Of a DNA stretch of 64,000 nucleotides, positions 34,344-43,886 are shown in pieces. The notes beneath the pieces are model-generated. The model ran no database searches, was not told the DNA's origin, and saw only the letters and a program-made list of their open reading frames with translations. This stretch comes from JAXMDT01 sp046348685. GTDB lineage: Bacteria; Pseudomonadota; Alphaproteobacteria; Rickettsiales; UBA998. The DNA is taken from assembly GCA_046348685.1 (NCBI GenBank), contig JAXMDT010000004.1, positions 130,743 to 194,742 of the forward strand. Reading direction: 5' to 3'. The first letter of the stretch is position 1, and each line of letters begins with the position of its first letter. Position numbers and translations under genes: made by a program.

Positions 34344-36497
34344 TTAGGATTTCCTGGCAACGTTCGATTCTACCCATTGCTTCAGATTGACATAATCCAC
34401 CTTGCCCGTGCCGAGAATAGGCAGGCTCTCGCGCGTCAGGATTGTTCGTGGCAGCGATAATTCGCTGATGCCGTGATCACGGTGATATTCGAGGATATCT
34501 TCCCGGTGCGCGCGGGCATAGGTTGTTACCAATACCAGTTGCTCGCCTTTCTTTGCATCTGCAACGGCGATAACTGCATGTTCGTATTGCGGCCAGAGTT
34601 CATGGATGTAACTTTCGACTGCAGTAAGCGAGACCATCTCTCCGCCTATCTTGGCAAAACGCTTGGCCCTTCCCTTGATGCTGACGAAACCATGCGCGTC
34701 CACTTCGACAATATCGCCGGTATCATACCATCCTTCTTCTGGAGGGGTGAGTACGCCCGGATTATCGGAAAGCATGTATCCTTTCATGACATTCGGGCCT
34801 TTGACGTGCAGTCTCCCGCCTGCATCGATGCCTGGGATGGACTCGAGTTGCCAGGCAATCCCTGGCATAAAGCGTCCAACAGTCCCGGCCCGGCTATGCA
34901 TAGGCGTATTGCTGGCAATGACGGGAGCGGTTTCCGTTGCCCCGTAACCCTCGAAGATGCGTACGCCAAATTTGTCTGCCCAGACTTTACGGGTTTCCTC
35001 ACGTAATTTTTCCGCACCGGCGAATACATAGCGCACGCTGTAAAAGTCATAGGGATTGGCATAGCGTGCATACCCGGAAAGAAATGTATCGGTGCCGAAG
35101 AAAATCGTCGCATTGATGTCGTAAACGAGTTCCGGTACGACGCGGTAATGCAGCGGTGAGGGATAAAAAAAGGTTTTGATACCCGATAAAATCGGCAGGA
35201 TCGTGCCACCCGTCAGGCCGAAAGAATGGAAAATTGGCAAGGCGTTAAAAACAATATCAGTCGGGCCAAAGTCTACTGAAGCGGCAAGCTGAAACCGATT
35301 TGCCTGTAGATTAATATGGCTTAGCACTACGCCTTTTGGCGTGCCTTCCGAGCCGGATGTAAAGAGGATAACCGCACCATCTTCGGACTGTGGCTGCTTA
35401 TAATATTTAAGAAAAATTGCTGGATAGAGGCTGAAGAGAAACCCCTTTAACTTGCAGAAAGTTGGGATAGATTTAGCAATATCTTCGAGATAGAGGATAG
35501 TGATATGCATTTCCTCAAGGCTGGTGACAATATCCTGCAGTTTTGCGGTTTCAACAAAGCGGCGCGAGGTAATTACCGTTTTGACGAGAGCAATGGTGCA
35601 TGCTGATGACACGCTTTTGCTTCCCATCGAAAAATTCAGCATGGCGGGGATGCGCCCGTAAGCTTGCAAGCCAAAGAAAACGGCAATACTTACCGCCATG
35701 TTCGGCAGCATAACGCCGACGGCTTCGCCTTTTTTTGTGGTGTGCTGCAATACATCGCCAAGCACCAAACTACGGAGAATCAATTGGTCGAAAGAAAGTG
35801 GTTGGCGCAATGCATCGTCAACAATCTTATGCCTGCCTCCATGAATATGTCGTGCATCAATAAGGCTTTCGAATAAGGTTTTTCTTACATCGGAGGTTTC
35901 AAAAACCATTTCTTTCATCATGTCGTAGAGGTGCAGGCCGGCGGCTGCACGGCGTTTGCGGCCTTTCAATTCATCCGGCAGCTGGAGATGACGCGGCGGC
36001 AAAATGATGAGCGTAATCTTCGGGAACCAGCGCAGGCGCACTTTGCCACGCAAACGTGAAAATGGCGTATATTGCGCTCCATCGATGCGGATTGGCAGTA
36101 TCATGGCATGCGATTTGTCGGCAATCATTCCCGGGCCTTCGTAAACTTTCATCAGCGAGCCGGTGACTGTGATGCGGCCTTCAGGGAAAATCGCGCATTT
36201 TTTACCGCCAGCGACCAGATCGATCAGCGATTTAGTTGCCATTGGATTGGATGGATCGAGCGGAAAGGCGTCGACCAGCGGCAAAAAGGGCTGCATCCAC
36301 CATTTTTTCGCAACATGCGTGTTAATGGCGAAGGTGATTTTTTCCGGCAAAAACGTGGCAATCAGGGCTGCGTCCAGAAAGGAAAGATGATTAGCGATAA
36401 TCAGCGCCTTATCACTCGCCGCCTGATAATTTTCCAACCCCTGCACTTCAACGCGGTAGCAGAGTTTCAATAAAAAGCGGAGAAAAGAGCGGAGCAT
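34344..36497 (-). CDS. aas: Aas-like 2-acyl-lysophospholipid acyltransferase / acyl-ACP synthetase
   Basis: 717-aa two-domain protein. N-terminal PlsC-type acyltransferase with NHLSFLD (HX4D) and FPEGRIT; C-terminal AMP-binding acyl-ACP synthetase with the P-loop FTSGSEGTPKG and FEGYGATETAPV. It reacylates lysophospholipids brought in by the flippase encoded just upstream. Its ATG overlaps the stop of the LplT-like gene by one base (TAATG). Same lplT-aas pairing as E. coli. Confidence 0.92.
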   Translation of the reverse strand: MLRSFLRFLLKLCYRVEVQGLENYQAASDKALIIANHLSFLDAALIATFLPEKITFAINTHVAKKWWMQPFLPLVDAFPLDPSNPMATKSLIDLVAGGKKCAIFPEGRITVTGSLMKVYEGPGMIADKSHAMILPIRIDGAQYTPFSRLRGKVRLRWFPKITLIILPPRHLQLPDELKGRKRRAAAGLHLYDMMKEMVFETSDVRKTLFESLIDARHIHGGRHKIVDDALRQPLSFDQLILRSLVLGDVLQHTTKKGEAVGVMLPNMAVSIAVFFGLQAYGRIPAMLNFSMGSKSVSSACTIALVKTVITSRRFVETAKLQDIVTSLEEMHITILYLEDIAKSIPTFCKLKGFLFSLYPAIFLKYYKQPQSEDGAVILFTSGSEGTPKGVVLSHINLQANRFQLAASVDFGPTDIVFNALPIFHSFGLTGGTILPILSGIKTFFYPSPLHYRVVPELVYDINATIFFGTDTFLSGYARYANPYDFYSVRYVFAGAEKLREETRKVWADKFGVRIFEGYGATETAPVIASNTPMHSRAGTVGRFMPGIAWQLESIPGIDAGGRLHVKGPNVMKGYMLSDNPGVLTPPEEGWYDTGDIVEVDAHGFVSIKGRAKRFAKIGGEMVSLTAVESYIHELWPQYEHAVIAVADAKKGEQLVLVTTYARAHREDILEYHRDHGISELSLPRTILTRESLPILGTGKVDYVNLKQWVESNVARKS

Positions 36498-37801
36498 TAT
36501 TGGCCTTGGGCTTTTTGTTTCGCCTGCTGGTCGACAACTAACTTACGAATCAACCAGGTGACGGGTACATTGACGACGCCGATAGTTAGAAATACATCCA
36601 GTAACGTGAAATCCAGATGCGACATGATGTAAGTAAGCACGGAGGAAAGCACCATGAACAATGCATTGATGACATTATTGCTGGCAACCACGCGCGAACG
36701 GTAAGCCTTCTCCGTACGCGACTGCATGATGGCATAGAGCGGTACAATGAAAATACCGCCGCTGATAGCCAGCAGCAACATACTAATCAAAATGGGAAAA
36801 TTTTCCGGGTTGGTCAAAAAACCCATAAAATTCTGTAATGGCGCAGCAGGATCCATGTCATACGCACGGCTGGCAAAATAAATAATGAAAATAAAAAGCG
36901 TCATGCCAAGCGAGCCATAAGGTACGTAACTGCCGTGAATGCGACCTTTCATGAGCGCATTGCAGAGAATGGAACCAATGCCGATCCCCAGCGAAAAGAT
37001 AGTAAGGAATAAGGTTACTACCGTTTCATCGGCATGCAGGAAATCTTTTATATAGGCAGGGAACTGGGCGAGGAAGGTAGCGCCGATCAGCCAGAACCAG
37101 GAAATACCGATGATGCACAGGAAAACATCTTCACGGACACGGGCATATTTCATCAGTTTCCAGGTTTCACTGGCGATATTCCAGCCGATTTTCAGCTCAG
37201 GATCGGCCGCGGTGCCGCGCGGCAAGAAATAGCTTGCTCCCCAGCTGATGAGCGAAGCACTGACCATCACTAATGAAACAATGATCATGCCATTTTCCCG
37301 CAGAATCAATAAACCGCCAGTAATCGTGCCGATCAGGATGGCAAGGAAAGTCCCGGCTTCGACAAGGCCATTTCCGCCCAGCAATTCATCTTCCGGCAGG
37401 ATTTCTGGTAATACGCCATATTTGATGGGGCCGAAAAATGTCGCCTGAATACCGAGGAAAAACAATGCCGCCAGCATCACCCATTCGTTTCCAGTAAAGA
37501 ATGACACGCTACCAAAGACCATACATGGAAGTTCAGTAAAGCGGATAATGCGGATCATGCGCGCCTTATCGTATTTATCGGCGATCTGGCCTGCCATGGC
37601 GGAAAAAAGAAAGAAAGGCAGGATGAAAAGACCCGCAGCGAGCGCCAGCAGTTTTTCATTCGGCATTGAGCTGAGACCGTGAAACGTTAGGAGAATGACC
37701 ATCGCATTTTTGAATACGTTATCGTTAAACGCACCAAGAAACTGAGCCACAAAAAGAGGCAGAAACCGCCGTTTCGTCAGAAGAGAAAGACCAGTGCTCA
37801 T
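36497..37801 (-). CDS. lplT: LplT-like lysophospholipid transporter (MFS)
   Basis: 434 aa with about 12 membrane helices. The N-terminus carries the LplT family signature QFLGAFNDNVFKNAMVILL, and AGQIADKYDKARMIR is the MFS loop. It flips lysophosphatidylethanolamine to the cytoplasmic side for Aas. The first codons overlap the broken DUF2339 gene by 4 bp and the last base overlaps aas. Confidence 0.88.
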   Translation of the reverse strand: MSTGLSLLTKRRFLPLFVAQFLGAFNDNVFKNAMVILLTFHGLSSMPNEKLLALAAGLFILPFFLFSAMAGQIADKYDKARMIRIIRFTELPCMVFGSVSFFTGNEWVMLAALFFLGIQATFFGPIKYGVLPEILPEDELLGGNGLVEAGTFLAILIGTITGGLLILRENGMIIVSLVMVSASLISWGASYFLPRGTAADPELKIGWNIASETWKLMKYARVREDVFLCIIGISWFWLIGATFLAQFPAYIKDFLHADETVVTLFLTIFSLGIGIGSILCNALMKGRIHGSYVPYGSLGMTLFIFIIYFASRAYDMDPAAPLQNFMGFLTNPENFPILISMLLLAISGGIFIVPLYAIMQSRTEKAYRSRVVASNNVINALFMVLSSVLTYIMSHLDFTLLDVFLTIGVVNVPVTWLIRKLVVDQQAKQKAQGQ

Positions 37802-38364
37802 AGATTACCGTTGTTGTCACGCGCGTTGCCAAATACGAAGCGTGTATAGAAATAGCTGAGACCCATCAAGCAGATACCAAGTCCCAGGAAAGAAAATACA
37901 CGATAAAGTCCGGTCAGTTCCGATGCATCGTAAAGGAATACCTTACCGACACTGAGCAAAATGACGATGAGAGAGGCAATACGAATCATGCGCTCATGCC
38001 TTAGCGTTCCTAGGAAAAGAAGCGCAACCCCAAGTAGCAGCCAAACGGCGGAATAAGTGTAGATTTCCGCGTTCGTGATCTCGCCGATGCCAAGATATTC
38101 ACCATGATAGAACTGGCTCACTTCGCAGGTGACAAACATAAAAGCCAGTACCAGCAGAAAAATATTGGGGACTAGTGTTAATTTGTGTTTTTTAAGCAGC
38201 CTGAGTTCACGATTCAGTATTTGAATGAAAGCCACGGGCACTGCATACGTGATGACGAGACTGTTCAACAATTTCACGGTGCCGACTGATTGATCAGACC
38301 AAAACGGGTTTGGCAAAATCAGGTCAAAATAAGCCGTTCTGAAGAGCGCTATCGCTGGGCACAT
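37798..38364 (-). pseudogene. C-terminal fragment of DUF2339 membrane protein
   Basis: 188 aa, mostly hydrophobic, with GKVFLYDASELTGLYRVFSFLGLGICLMGLSYFYTRFVF, the standard C-terminal block of DUF2339 proteins. It is the end of the gene whose beginning is at 39383-40483. Its stop overlaps the LplT-like start by 4 bp (ATGA). Frameshifts in the intervening ~1 kb prevent one continuous product. Confidence 0.8.
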
Positions 38365-39382
38365 GCCGCTCCAGCTGGCAGCGTGCGTGTGTAGCGACGT
38401 CCGGCGACAAGACGGCCAAGTCCAAAGATAAATAATATTGCGGTGATTACGCCACGTTCGGTGAAACCTGCGATAACGAAGACGATCTCCTCAGGGTGTA
38501 TGGAAAGCATGGCGGGCAAGATAATATCATGATGCCGAACAGGGCAGCGGCGGCATGAAATTCAAAAAAGCCTTGCGAGCCAGTCATCTTTTTCCGTCGC
38601 AGCAGGGCTTACTGCTGGCAGCAAAAAAAGGCGGGCAATCAGAAGTTGAAATAGAGGCCAAGTGACGATCGGTATCGCGGTTTGTGCATGCCGTAGCTTC
38701 GCTCAGACTGTAAAGTGCGACGCACGGCAACAGTATTGTACGGCATCAAAATAATTGCGAAGAGTACGCCTACGCCCAGTGCCGGGCCAGCGTAGCGCAT
38801 GAATATCGAAACGCAGGTTGATGACAGCGATGGCGAGAATCTCCAGCGCCGGCGCCACCGACAGGAATTCGCGCGGTATTTCGATACCGATCAGGCAGAC
38901 AAAGGCCGTTGTATGCCAGCGCATGAGCCAAAACGCTGTTGTCAGATTCATTTTTTGAAAGGTGCATAAAGACTAACTTGGTCATGACGAAAGAGGCTGC
39001 CGCCAACCCCATGGCGAGGAAGCCCCATAAATGCACATCACGAGCGGGCTCACCCAAAAACGCAAGAATCCGGTCATGAACACTCAGTTTAATGTGGGCG
39101 ACGCGATGGCAAAAATTGGCACCGACAACGCTGATGACTGCCCAATGTACCGGTCGCTCGCGCTACAACAGCCAGAAACGCTCAACACGAATAAAGCAGC
39201 AAAACCGCCAACGACTACTATAATATCGCCCTGGACGCGGTGGGTTCCGGGAAGCGATCATGATCAGGCTGACGGCTAGCGATAGCCAGGGCGCGAACCG
39301 GTATACCTTATAGTTAAACCATGAAGCGCAATGCTACCCAGCGCAAGCAGGCCAAAATCCCCATTCAAGCTGGGTAAACCCA
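38365..39382 (-). other. Frame-broken middle of the DUF2339 gene
   Basis: No single frame is open, but membrane-protein-like pieces appear in different minus-strand frames: ILNYITLVAPVLNAGF with GFTQLEWGF near 39440-39350, VFMHLSKNESDNSVLAHALAY near 38950-39000, and FWLMRWHTTAFVCLIG with PALEILAIAVINLRFDI near 38800-38950. They are in the order expected for the missing middle of the protein, which needs several small indels to explain. Confidence 0.75.
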
Positions 39383-40483
39383 CTATGATACGCCGCAAAG
39401 CCCGCATTGAGTACAGGCGCCACCAAAGTGATGTAATTTAAGATGGCCGGCAGAGAGAAGCGGCGTGCCCTCGGTATCGCCTTCTTCCATCTCGCGGCGG
39501 GATTGGGCCACTACCGTAGCGCTGATACCGAGAAGGAAGAGTCCAATCCATAAGGAATCGCCCGATTGATAATCCGTCATCAACCATAGGACAACCCAGC
39601 CGAAAGCTCCGAGCACGGTAGGAATCGAAAGCCACCACCACCGCTCTTTGCGGATGATGACCATCAATGCACTGCTGACGGCATAGAGGTAAATGAAAAG
39701 AAGGGGCGTGTTGGGTTCGTTCGAGCCAACCAGAGCGGGTGTGAGAAATCCGCCGAGCAGCCCGAGAAGGGCAATCGGCGCGCCATGACGCAGTGACAGC
39801 ACTACGGGCAATCCTGTCACAAAGGCCATTCCTATGAAAGCAGTGACAGGGGAAATCAGGTGATAAAGGTTGGCAGCGGCAAACAGGCTGACATAAAGAT
39901 CGGCGATACCGGCGCCGGACAACGCCTGCGCAATCCGCGTGCCATTAGAAAAGCTGGGACGACGGCGTACCCAGTTGCCAGTTGCTAACAGCAGAATACC
40001 AAACAGAGCACCAAGCATGACGCGGACGTTTTCGTCGAGCAAATCTTTTTCAATTGAGTATTTAATCATGTAAAAACCAGCGAAAGCGAGCGCAATCCCG
40101 CCGATCCAGACGGGGAGGCGTGCGCCGAATTGTTGCTCAAAGCCGATTTTTTCCTTCTCTTTTTTCAGTGGCTTCTGTTTTGTCGTAACAACGATTTCCG
40201 GTGAGACAGCCGGTTGCTGTTTCGGTTTGTGCGCTTTGGCTAATGGAATTTCCTGAAAAGAAGATTCGGGTGTAGCAATAGGCGCTGCAGGGATGCCTGA
40301 ACCTGATGTTAGCGGTTTGACTTCGATGCCTTGCTTTTCAAGTGCAACCAGTACGCCATTAAGATGGGCGCGCAAAACGCGGACATCTTCTTTCAGTTTA
40401 GAAATACGGCTCTGGTTTACCCATGGCAAAACCAAAGGAGCTATCAGAATAATCGCAATACCCACGCCAATTAGCAGTTCCAT
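39383..40483 (-). pseudogene. N-terminal part of DUF2339 membrane protein
   Basis: 366 aa. It begins with a membrane anchor (MELLIGVGIAIILIAPLVLPW), a short coiled coil (~30-55), a Pro/Lys linker, then the DUF2339 core with FGARLPVWIGGIALAFAGFYMIKYSIE and many helices. The last ~25 residues are out of frame: the true frame continues as AILNYITLVAPVLNAGF. Intact family members are ~900 aa, matching the 2.7 kb from 40483 to 37798. Function of the family is unknown. Divergent from the TetR gene. Confidence 0.82.
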
Positions 40484-40527
40484 AGTGCACTCTTTTTAGG
40501 GTTGCATTTTGGGTAGAATAGCATATT

Positions 40528-40566
40528 ATTAAACACTGTTCAATAATTAATTATACAGTGTTTAAT
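40528..40566. promoter_or_regulatory. Inverted-repeat operator between TetR gene and DUF2339 gene
   Basis: ATTAAACACTGT (40528-40539) and ACAGTGTTTAAT (40555-40566) are perfect 12-bp inverted arms, 15 bp apart, so their centres lie about 27 bp apart. Each arm is itself partly dyadic (AACActGTT type), like two binding sites for a TetR dimer. The right arm ends 5 bp before the TetR ATG, so autorepression is likely and the divergent DUF2339 promoter would be covered as well. Confidence 0.65.
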
Positions 40567-40571
40567 ATATT

Positions 40572-41177
40572 ATGGCCCGACGGTCCGATCATAGCCGCGA
40601 CGAACTTAAAGCGTTGATGATAAAAGCAGGTTTGGATCTTATCCGCAAGGATGGTCTTTCAGGATTCAGCGCTCGCAAGGTTGCTGGCAAGGTAGGCTAC
40701 ACGGTTGGTTCCGTATATCATGTATTCGGTTCCTACGACACGCTCATGCTGGAAATGAATGCGGTGACGCTGGATGCATTGAAAGGGGACGTCTTATCCG
40801 CGCTTGAGCGGACACATAGGAAGGAACCGCTGCAAGTGCTCGCAAATGGGTATTACGAATTCGCCCGGAAAAACTATGCACAGTGGACGGCATTGTTCGA
40901 ATACCGGTTGCAGACCGAGAAAAAACTCCCCGAATGGTATCGTACCAAACTTCGGGAACTTTTCTGTCTCATAGAAGAGCAACTCCTGGCATACTGCATG
41001 GATTCCAAGCATGAAGCCCGCCGCCACGCCTATGTTTTATGGGCAGGGATTCATGGTATTTGCGTTCTAGGTCTTTCTGGCCGACTTTCTGTGGTTGGGG
41101 GGCAATCCACGCACGCTCTGATCCAAACATTTCTCAAGCATTATGTTATGGGTATAAAAGCAGGAAATAAGCATTAA
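40572..41177 (+). CDS. TetR-family transcriptional regulator
   Basis: 201 aa. N-terminal HTH (residues ~10-55: LIRKDGLSGFSARKVAGKVGYTVGSVYHVFGSYDTL) is the TetR DNA-binding domain; the C-terminal helical part (TetR_C type WHG-like: WAGIHGICVLGLSG) binds an unknown ligand. No Shine-Dalgarno precedes the ATG and the operator arm almost reaches it, so the mRNA may be leaderless or nearly so. The divergent partner is the broken DUF2339 gene. Confidence 0.9.
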   Translation: MARRSDHSRDELKALMIKAGLDLIRKDGLSGFSARKVAGKVGYTVGSVYHVFGSYDTLMLEMNAVTLDALKGDVLSALERTHRKEPLQVLANGYYEFARKNYAQWTALFEYRLQTEKKLPEWYRTKLRELFCLIEEQLLAYCMDSKHEARRHAYVLWAGIHGICVLGLSGRLSVVGGQSTHALIQTFLKHYVMGIKAGNKH

Positions 41178-41212
41178 TAACGCACTGAAATTGAATAAAA
41201 ACCAATAATTAA

Positions 41213-41227
41213 TTAAACGCCCGTTAA
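41213..41227. promoter_or_regulatory. CtrA-type site (TTAA-N7-TTAA) upstream of Tad minor pilin genes
   Basis: TTAA at 41213-41216 and TTAAC from 41224 with exactly 7 bp between, matching the full CtrA consensus. It lies 56 bp before the first TadE-like ATG in an AT-rich 105-bp intergenic region. Confidence 0.55.
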
Positions 41228-41282
41228 CGATACTGGGCATATACTGATATGGTATAAAAATCCGCCAGTATAACGGCATCTT

Positions 41283-41861
41283 ATGCCACGCCTGCGAAAA
41301 CTCTTGAATACATTCCGTTTTTATCGCTCTGAAGAGGGGGTGACTGCGATTGAATTCGCTTTTATCGCGCCTGTCCTGTTATTGTTCATGTTCGGGACGA
41401 TCGAATTCTCGCTCGTTATGTTTGTACAAAGCGTCATGGAAGGCGCGACCACGCTTTCCTCCCGTCTCGGAAAAACGGGATATACTGAAAGCGGCCAGAG
41501 CCGTGAAGATACAATCATTAATGCGCTCAAAGCACGTGCCGGAGTATTTTTTGATCCCAGTCTTATAACTATCACCAGCAAATTCTATGGCCAATTCGAC
41601 CAGATCGGCGACTCCGAGCCATATACGGATACCAATCATAATGGCCGCTATGATACCGGTGAAACCTATTCCGATGTAAATGGCAACGGCCACTGGGATG
41701 CGGATATGGGGCAGCAGGGATACGGGGATGCAAACGATATTGTGGTTTATACCGTGACCTATCCGTGGCGTATCAATACGCCGCTTATATCGAAATTTAT
41801 CAGTAATAACGGAAACGTGACGCTGCGCGCTGTCGCTGTTGTCAAGAATGAACCGTATTAG
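41283..41861 (+). CDS. TadE-like minor pilin with EF-hand-like calcium loop
   Basis: 192-aa Tad pilus pseudopilin. A prepilin-like segment (residues ~17-52: EEGVTAIEFAFIAPVLLLFMFGTIEFSLVMF) gives the single membrane helix. The periplasmic part contains a 12-residue loop D116-x-N-x-N-G-x-x-D124-x-x-E127, a textbook EF-hand geometry, and a second DxNxNGxxD loop at 131-139. It may be assembled or stabilised with calcium. First gene of the plus-strand pilus unit. Confidence 0.85.
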   Translation: MPRLRKLLNTFRFYRSEEGVTAIEFAFIAPVLLLFMFGTIEFSLVMFVQSVMEGATTLSSRLGKTGYTESGQSREDTIINALKARAGVFFDPSLITITSKFYGQFDQIGDSEPYTDTNHNGRYDTGETYSDVNGNGHWDADMGQQGYGDANDIVVYTVTYPWRINTPLISKFISNNGNVTLRAVAVVKNEPY

Positions 41862-42432
41862 GAATATGCATCACGTAATACAACATATTAAGCATTTTAT
41901 TGAGGCCCGAGATGGGATTGCCATGACGGAATTTGCGCTTTGCGCTCCTGTATTACTTATTCTTCTGCTTGGCTCTATAGAAGGCTCACGTTTCCTGCTA
42001 GTTAATCAGAAGCAGGAAAAAATCGCTTTTACAGTGGCGGACGTTGTCGCGCAGTCTACCGATCTTACCACGGCCGGTATGGATCAGTTGCTGGCTGCGA
42101 CGCAGGATATGATGAACCCTTATACTTTTGGTGCCAATGGAATCGTCATGGTGACTTCTGTTACTAAAAATCCAGGACAGAACCCGATCGTCAATTGGCG
42201 CTATACAGGCGGCGGAACACTCGCCGGAAGCTCCAGCCTCATCGGAAATGTCGGTTCAACCGCAACATTGCCAACAGGCTTCACGCTGAATGATCGAGAT
42301 AATATTATAATTGCGGAGGTATTTTACCGGTTTACGCCATTGTTTAATTCGAAGCTGTTCGGCAGCCGGACATTGTATAAATCGGCGATTTATAAGCCGC
42401 GCCTCGGCGAACTAACCAACGCACCGTCCTGA
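41848..42432 (+). CDS. TadE-like pseudopilin
   Basis: About 194 aa from ATG 41848, overlapping the previous gene; a start at 41866 is possible, with AGGA just upstream. Residues ~20-45 (ARDGIAMTEFALCAPVLLILLLGSIEGSRFLLV) are the TadE transmembrane/prepilin part. The remainder is a beta-rich periplasmic domain ending in YRFTPLFNSKLFGSRTLYKSAIYKPR. Pilus assembly component. Confidence 0.85.
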   Translation: MNRIRNMHHVIQHIKHFIEARDGIAMTEFALCAPVLLILLLGSIEGSRFLLVNQKQEKIAFTVADVVAQSTDLTTAGMDQLLAATQDMMNPYTFGANGIVMVTSVTKNPGQNPIVNWRYTGGGTLAGSSSLIGNVGSTATLPTGFTLNDRDNIIIAEVFYRFTPLFNSKLFGSRTLYKSAIYKPRLGELTNAPS

Positions 42433-42454
42433 TTCTCTCCTGATGGAGTATAGT

Positions 42455-43810
42455 ATGAAACGTACATGGATGCAATTTTTCCGCTCGGAAGAGGGTTCTG
42501 TCATACCTCTTGTAGGCTTTGCTTTTCTGGTGCTGGTGGGTTCCGTTGGCCTTGCCATCGATATCAGCCGCCGAGAACTGGCGCAGGCTAAACTTTCCAG
42601 TGCGCTGGATGCTGCCGGCCTGGCGGCAGGAAGTACGGTCAATACCACTAATTTGACGACCGAGGTAAACAAATATTTTTACGCGAACTATCCGGTAGGG
42701 TATCTTGGTACCTCTGTCACGTCCCTGACTGCGGTTGTCAGTGCTAATAATACAATTATCAATCTTACCGCAGATGGCACATTGCCGACAACGTTCGGCA
42801 AAGTATTCGGCGTGATGACAATGCCGTTACACGCGGAATCGGAAATTACGCGCAGCACGAAAGGCATGGAGCTGGTACTAGTCATGGATAACACCGGTTC
42901 TATGGGCGATAATAATAAGCTCGAAGATATGAAAACCGCAGCCAAATCGCTGGTCGATATCCTTTATGGCAGTGATAATACGGTAGACGATCTGTGGGTG
43001 GGCGTGGTTCCGTTTTCACAGACGGTAAATATAGGCTCGTCCCATACAAGCTGGATGAATACATCGTATATGAACGGCCTTGCCTGGGGCCCGACAAGCT
43101 GGGGTGGCTGTGTAGATGCGCGCTATACAGGCAGGGATGTAAACGACGATCCTCCCGCATCTGAAAAATTCAAAGCGTATTATTGGCCGGATGACTCGAA
43201 TAATGACTGGATACGCACAAACGGACAGTATCGCACGGTCAGCAGCACGTTAGGGCCCAATAAAAATTGTCCTGAACCAGTGCTGCCGATGGTTGCAGAA
43301 AAATCAACGGTCAAAGCATCCATCGATGCTATGGAAGCACGCGGCAATACCCATGTCGGCTATGGCGCAGTATGGGGCTGGCGCATGCTTTCCCCGCGCT
43401 GGCGTGGATTGTGGGGCGGCCAGATGAACACAAACAGCCTGCCGCTCGACTATAACACGCCGCTGATGAATAAAGCAGTGGTCATTCTGACCGATGGGAT
43501 GAACACGATGGATAATACCTCGCGCACCGCATACTGGTACTTATCTAACGGGCGCCTTGGCAGCACAAATCAAAGCAATGCGGTTACTGCCCTTAATAAC
43601 AAGCTTTCTTCGGTATGCACTTCAATGAAAAGCCATGGCATCATCATTTATACGGTGGCATTCGACAATCCCGGCTCCAGCATTGAAACCTTGCTACAGA
43701 ATTGCGCGAGCGATCCCAGTTATTATTTCGATTCACCAACCGGCTCGGACCTGCAGCAGGCATTCCGCGTCATTGGGGATTCACTCTCCAATCTTCGTAT
43801 CAGTCACTAA
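42455..43810 (+). CDS. TadG-like protein with von Willebrand A domain
   Basis: 451 aa from the ATG at 42455 (GGAG 6 nt upstream; the ATG at 42443 is less likely). TadG_N-type membrane helix (~12-60, EEGSVIPLVGFAFLVLVGSVGLAIDISRR), then a VWA domain with the MIDAS-like DNTGSM at 145-150 and a conserved LTDGMNTMD strand. Surface or pilus-associated metal-dependent adhesion component. Confidence 0.9.
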   Translation: MKRTWMQFFRSEEGSVIPLVGFAFLVLVGSVGLAIDISRRELAQAKLSSALDAAGLAAGSTVNTTNLTTEVNKYFYANYPVGYLGTSVTSLTAVVSANNTIINLTADGTLPTTFGKVFGVMTMPLHAESEITRSTKGMELVLVMDNTGSMGDNNKLEDMKTAAKSLVDILYGSDNTVDDLWVGVVPFSQTVNIGSSHTSWMNTSYMNGLAWGPTSWGGCVDARYTGRDVNDDPPASEKFKAYYWPDDSNNDWIRTNGQYRTVSSTLGPNKNCPEPVLPMVAEKSTVKASIDAMEARGNTHVGYGAVWGWRMLSPRWRGLWGGQMNTNSLPLDYNTPLMNKAVVILTDGMNTMDNTSRTAYWYLSNGRLGSTNQSNAVTALNNKLSSVCTSMKSHGIIIYTVAFDNPGSSIETLLQNCASDPSYYFDSPTGSDLQQAFRVIGDSLSNLRISH

Positions 43811-43886
43811 TCTAGGCTTGGAAGCTATTACTTGACGCTGCTTTATGGGCGCGGTTATCCTTCTGCCAACACCTGTGAGGTAGGCC

